Source of the DNA: Desulfovibrio desulfuricans
GTDB lineage: Bacteria > Desulfobacterota > Desulfovibrionia > Desulfovibrionales > Desulfovibrionaceae
Assembly: GCF_024460775.1 (NCBI RefSeq)
Contig: NZ_JANFYZ010000007.1
Location: 62,001 to 126,000, forward strand
DNA length: 64,000 bases
Reading direction: 5' to 3'
Positions 62,094 to 64,000 of the stretch are shown piece after piece. Below the pieces are notes generated by a model, which searched no databases, was not told the DNA's origin, and saw only the letters and a list, made by a program, of their open reading frames with translations. Both the position numbers and the translations under genes were made by a program. Each line of letters starts with the position of its first letter. Within the stretch, counting starts at the first letter, position 1.

Positions 62094-63104
62094 ATGCGCG
62101 ACCAAACCCGCAAACTTTTCAAAATTCTCTGCGCCCGCTTTGCCGCAGGCTTTGGCGTGGCCGACGTCAGCCAGCAGTTTTCCGTATCGCCCACCGTACA
62201 GCAGTTGCTCAAGGACAAGATCGTGGAAGCCTCCACCTTCCTGCCCCGCATCAATTTCATCATCGTGGACGAGCTGAAGGGCGAAAACATCCTGGCCGGC
62301 GCGTCCGGCCCTGTCACCGGCCGCACAGACACCACGGGTGATGCCGAGCGCAGCCCGCGCGACGTGCTCGGGCTGGAAAAATTCACTTACGAACTGGCAG
62401 CCACCCAGTCCGACGTCTACATGCGCTACAACACCGTGGACGCCTGGGCCAAGTTCAAGGACATGGCCGAGCGCTATTCCCGTTATGTATGGGCGCGTAT
62501 GGCCTCCGATATGGAGATCATCGGCTGGAACGGCGTAAGCGTTGCCGCCACCACCAACCTTGTGGCCAATCCCATGTTGCAGGACGTGAACAAGGGCTGG
62601 CTGCAATACATGCGCGACAACAAACCCGCCAACGTGCTGCCCCAGGGCAGTGTGGCAGGCAAAATCCGCTTTGGCGCTGGCGGCGACTTTGTGAACCTCG
62701 ACGTGGCCGTGCACGACCTTTTGCAGGGCATCCCCTCCTTCCTGCGTCAGGATCTGGTGGCGCTTATCGGCACAGACCTGATCGCGCAGGAAAAGTCCGC
62801 TCTCATGGCCGCAGTGGGCGGCAAACCTACGGAAAAAACCCTTGCCCAGCTCTCGCTTGCCACCTTTGGCGGCCTGCCCTGGGAAACGCCGAGCAACTTC
62901 CCCGCGCGCGGGCTTGTCATCACCAGTCTGGATAACCTGTCCATCTATCAGCAAGACGGCTCCTGGCGTCGTCAGATTGTGGACAATCCCAAGAAAGACC
63001 GGGTCGAGGACTACAACAGCCGCAACGAGGGCTATGTGGTCGAAACGCCCGAAAAGCTGGTGGCCTGGGAGTTCAACAACGTCAAGCTTGAAGGGGAATG
63101 GTAA
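62094..63104 (+). CDS. N: P2 gpN-like major capsid protein
   Basis: The 336-residue protein (P2 gpN 357) has the characteristic N-terminus MRDQTRKLFKILCARFAAGF, a FLPRINFIIVDELKGE stretch and YVWARMASDMEIIGWNGVSV. It forms the icosahedral shell after processing by gpO. AGGAG precedes the ATG, 11 bases after gpO. Its stop overlaps the gpM start (TAATG). Confidence 0.95.
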   Translation: MRDQTRKLFKILCARFAAGFGVADVSQQFSVSPTVQQLLKDKIVEASTFLPRINFIIVDELKGENILAGASGPVTGRTDTTGDAERSPRDVLGLEKFTYELAATQSDVYMRYNTVDAWAKFKDMAERYSRYVWARMASDMEIIGWNGVSVAATTNLVANPMLQDVNKGWLQYMRDNKPANVLPQGSVAGKIRFGAGGDFVNLDVAVHDLLQGIPSFLRQDLVALIGTDLIAQEKSALMAAVGGKPTEKTLAQLSLATFGGLPWETPSNFPARGLVITSLDNLSIYQQDGSWRRQIVDNPKKDRVEDYNSRNEGYVVETPEKLVAWEFNNVKLEGEW

Positions 63105-63883
63105 TGGGCAGCCTCATGCTCCAGTTCCAGCGCGCTCACAAGGCGAACACGGGAACCGTGGTCGGCCAGTTGCCGGAAGTGGCACCCCCCGCGCCCCCCA
63201 CCGGCCTGCCCTCCGGCCTCATGGCCGGGCAGCAGTTGGCGGCCTTCTGCACAGCCTCGCTTACGGAGGATCTGCGCGCCCTCAAGGAAGTGTCCAGCCA
63301 CGCCAGCCGCGACATCACCAAGCGCGATGTGCTCATTCCCAAGTATGCGGACTATGTGCGCCGCCTGCGCGAGGCCGGGCACACGCACGAGCTGATCGGC
63401 TATTACCTGGTCTGGCTCATGGATTCCGGCATGATTGAAGAAGGCCTTGAGCTGGCCCTCTGGTGCGTTGGCAACGGTCAAACCCTGCCCGAATGCTTCA
63501 GCAGCAAGCTGCCCTACTTTGTTTCGGACACCCTGCTCACCTGGGCGGAAGCCGAAACCGCAGCCGGCCGCACTGTGCAGCCCTACCTTGACCAGTGGAG
63601 CACAGCAGTTACCGCCGCGCCCGATGCCTGGAACCTGCCCGATGTTATCACCGGGCGCTGGCGCAAGGTGCTGGCCCAGCAGGCGGAACTTGCGGGCGAC
63701 CTCGCCGCGGCCAAGCCGCACTACGAGGCGGCGCTGGCCCTGGGGGCCAAGTGCAAAACCGCCCTGGGCGACGTTACCCGCAAGCTTGAAAAAGCGCAGG
63801 GAGCGGAAACCACCGCGCCCGAACCTGAAGAAATCACCCCCGCAGCAGACCAGCCCGAAGTGGCGGCAACTGGCGAGGGTTAG
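63104..63883 (+). CDS. M: P2 gpM-like terminase small subunit
   Basis: The 259-residue protein (P2 gpM 247) starts MGSLMLQFQRAHKANTGTVV and contains HELIGYYLVWLMDSGMIEEG and WRKVLAQQAELAGDL. It recognises the cos or pac site and feeds DNA to gpP. ATG 63104 overlaps the gpN stop and has AAGGGG seven bases upstream; an earlier ATG at 63098 is too close to it. The C-terminal tail is Glu/Ala/Pro-rich. Confidence 0.92.
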   Translation: MGSLMLQFQRAHKANTGTVVGQLPEVAPPAPPTGLPSGLMAGQQLAAFCTASLTEDLRALKEVSSHASRDITKRDVLIPKYADYVRRLREAGHTHELIGYYLVWLMDSGMIEEGLELALWCVGNGQTLPECFSSKLPYFVSDTLLTWAEAETAAGRTVQPYLDQWSTAVTAAPDAWNLPDVITGRWRKVLAQQAELAGDLAAAKPHYEAALALGAKCKTALGDVTRKLEKAQGAETTAPEPEEITPAADQPEVAATGEG

Positions 63884-63900
63884 GCACTCCCCACCCAACC

Positions 63901-63975
63901 GGGGCGGCCTTGCGTGACGGCCCGAGGCACTGCGTTTTTACGCCTGCCATAGTCCTAAAACGCAAGGCCCGCCCC
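63901..63975 (+). other. Long stem-loop between gpM and the next gene
   Basis: GGGGCGGCCTTGCGT (63901-63915) pairs with ACGCAAGGCCCGCCCC (63960-63975) with one bulged G, enclosing 44 bases that include TGCG-TTTTT-ACGC-like pairing. No gene lies in it. An ATG at 63995 with a weak GCAGG upstream may start gpL, but only two codons are in the window. Confidence 0.5.
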
Positions 63976-64000
63976 ACTACAGTGAGCAGGCAGCATGAGC

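Larger units (their letters stand above)
44231..64000. mobile_element. P2-like prophage (continues beyond window)
   Basis: The element runs from the tRNA-Ser half-site to the window end and is still open. Order: integrase, Xis-like, repressor, Cro-like, CII-like, primase-helicase, accessory genes, AT-rich cargo, Ogr, Q, P, then O, N, M. The divergent QP and ONM arrangement is that of P2. The tail and lysis genes and the other att site lie outside. Confidence 0.9.

Overview
The window reads as chromosome of a Desulfovibrio-like delta-proteobacterium (Desulfobacterota). The core is GC-rich. It carries a multiheme c-type cytochrome, a chemoreceptor with a C-terminal hemerythrin domain, an iron-containing alcohol dehydrogenase, polar-flagellum genes and several GGDEF proteins. 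This assignment is inferred from gene content, not from a marker gene.

Region 1 (1-9260): a multiheme cytochrome and an arylsulfatase in one minus-strand operon, a PAS-GGDEF-EAL protein whose 3' end overlaps a convergent membrane GGDEF protein, and a TauE/SafE permease. Region 2 (9300-15630): a polar amino-acid-type ABC transporter (binding protein, two permeases, ATPase) interleaved with two agmatinase-family ureohydrolases and a DUF1989 protein. This looks like a guanidino-compound uptake and hydrolysis cluster, with palindromic CAAAA/TTTTG sites in two of its intergenic gaps. Region 3 (15667-17240): a PfpI protein and a GlxA-type AraC regulator, convergent with region 2. Region 4 (17358-26610): a NeuB-like sialic/legionaminic acid synthase, a LIC12162-type transferase and a Sel1 protein, then rdgB, fliD and fliS; together these suggest flagellin or surface nonulosonate glycosylation.

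Region 5 (26797-36414): hydrolases, a GGDEF protein, a PAP2 phosphatase, the chemoreceptor-hemerythrin protein, uup and a methyltransferase. Region 6 (36415-38893) is an AT-rich island. It encodes a reverse transcriptase, then a 158-nt intergenic element closed by a perfect 13-bp inverted repeat and containing smaller hairpins, then a two-TM SLATT-like protein. It is the best candidate for an undescribed RT-RNA-membrane-effector defence system. Region 7 (39085-44040): an orphan higA with a nonsense-mutated higB, the alcohol dehydrogenase, a second decayed higB copy, hipBA and a P4-type integrase remnant.

Region 8 (44231-64000, continuing past the window): a P2-like prophage inserted in the 3' half of a tRNA-Ser(CGA) gene. 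It holds integrase, a Xis-like ORF, divergent repressor/Cro-like genes, a CII-like gene, a primase-helicase, BRO antirepressor, brnTA, an AT-rich cargo block (PD-(D/E)XK-like protein, FRG protein, DUF2971 protein), Ogr, portal (Q), terminase (P), scaffold (O), capsid (N) and small terminase (M). A 207-bp AT-rich segment bounded by a 17-bp inverted repeat and filled with TTACA/TGTAA motifs may be the phage origin.
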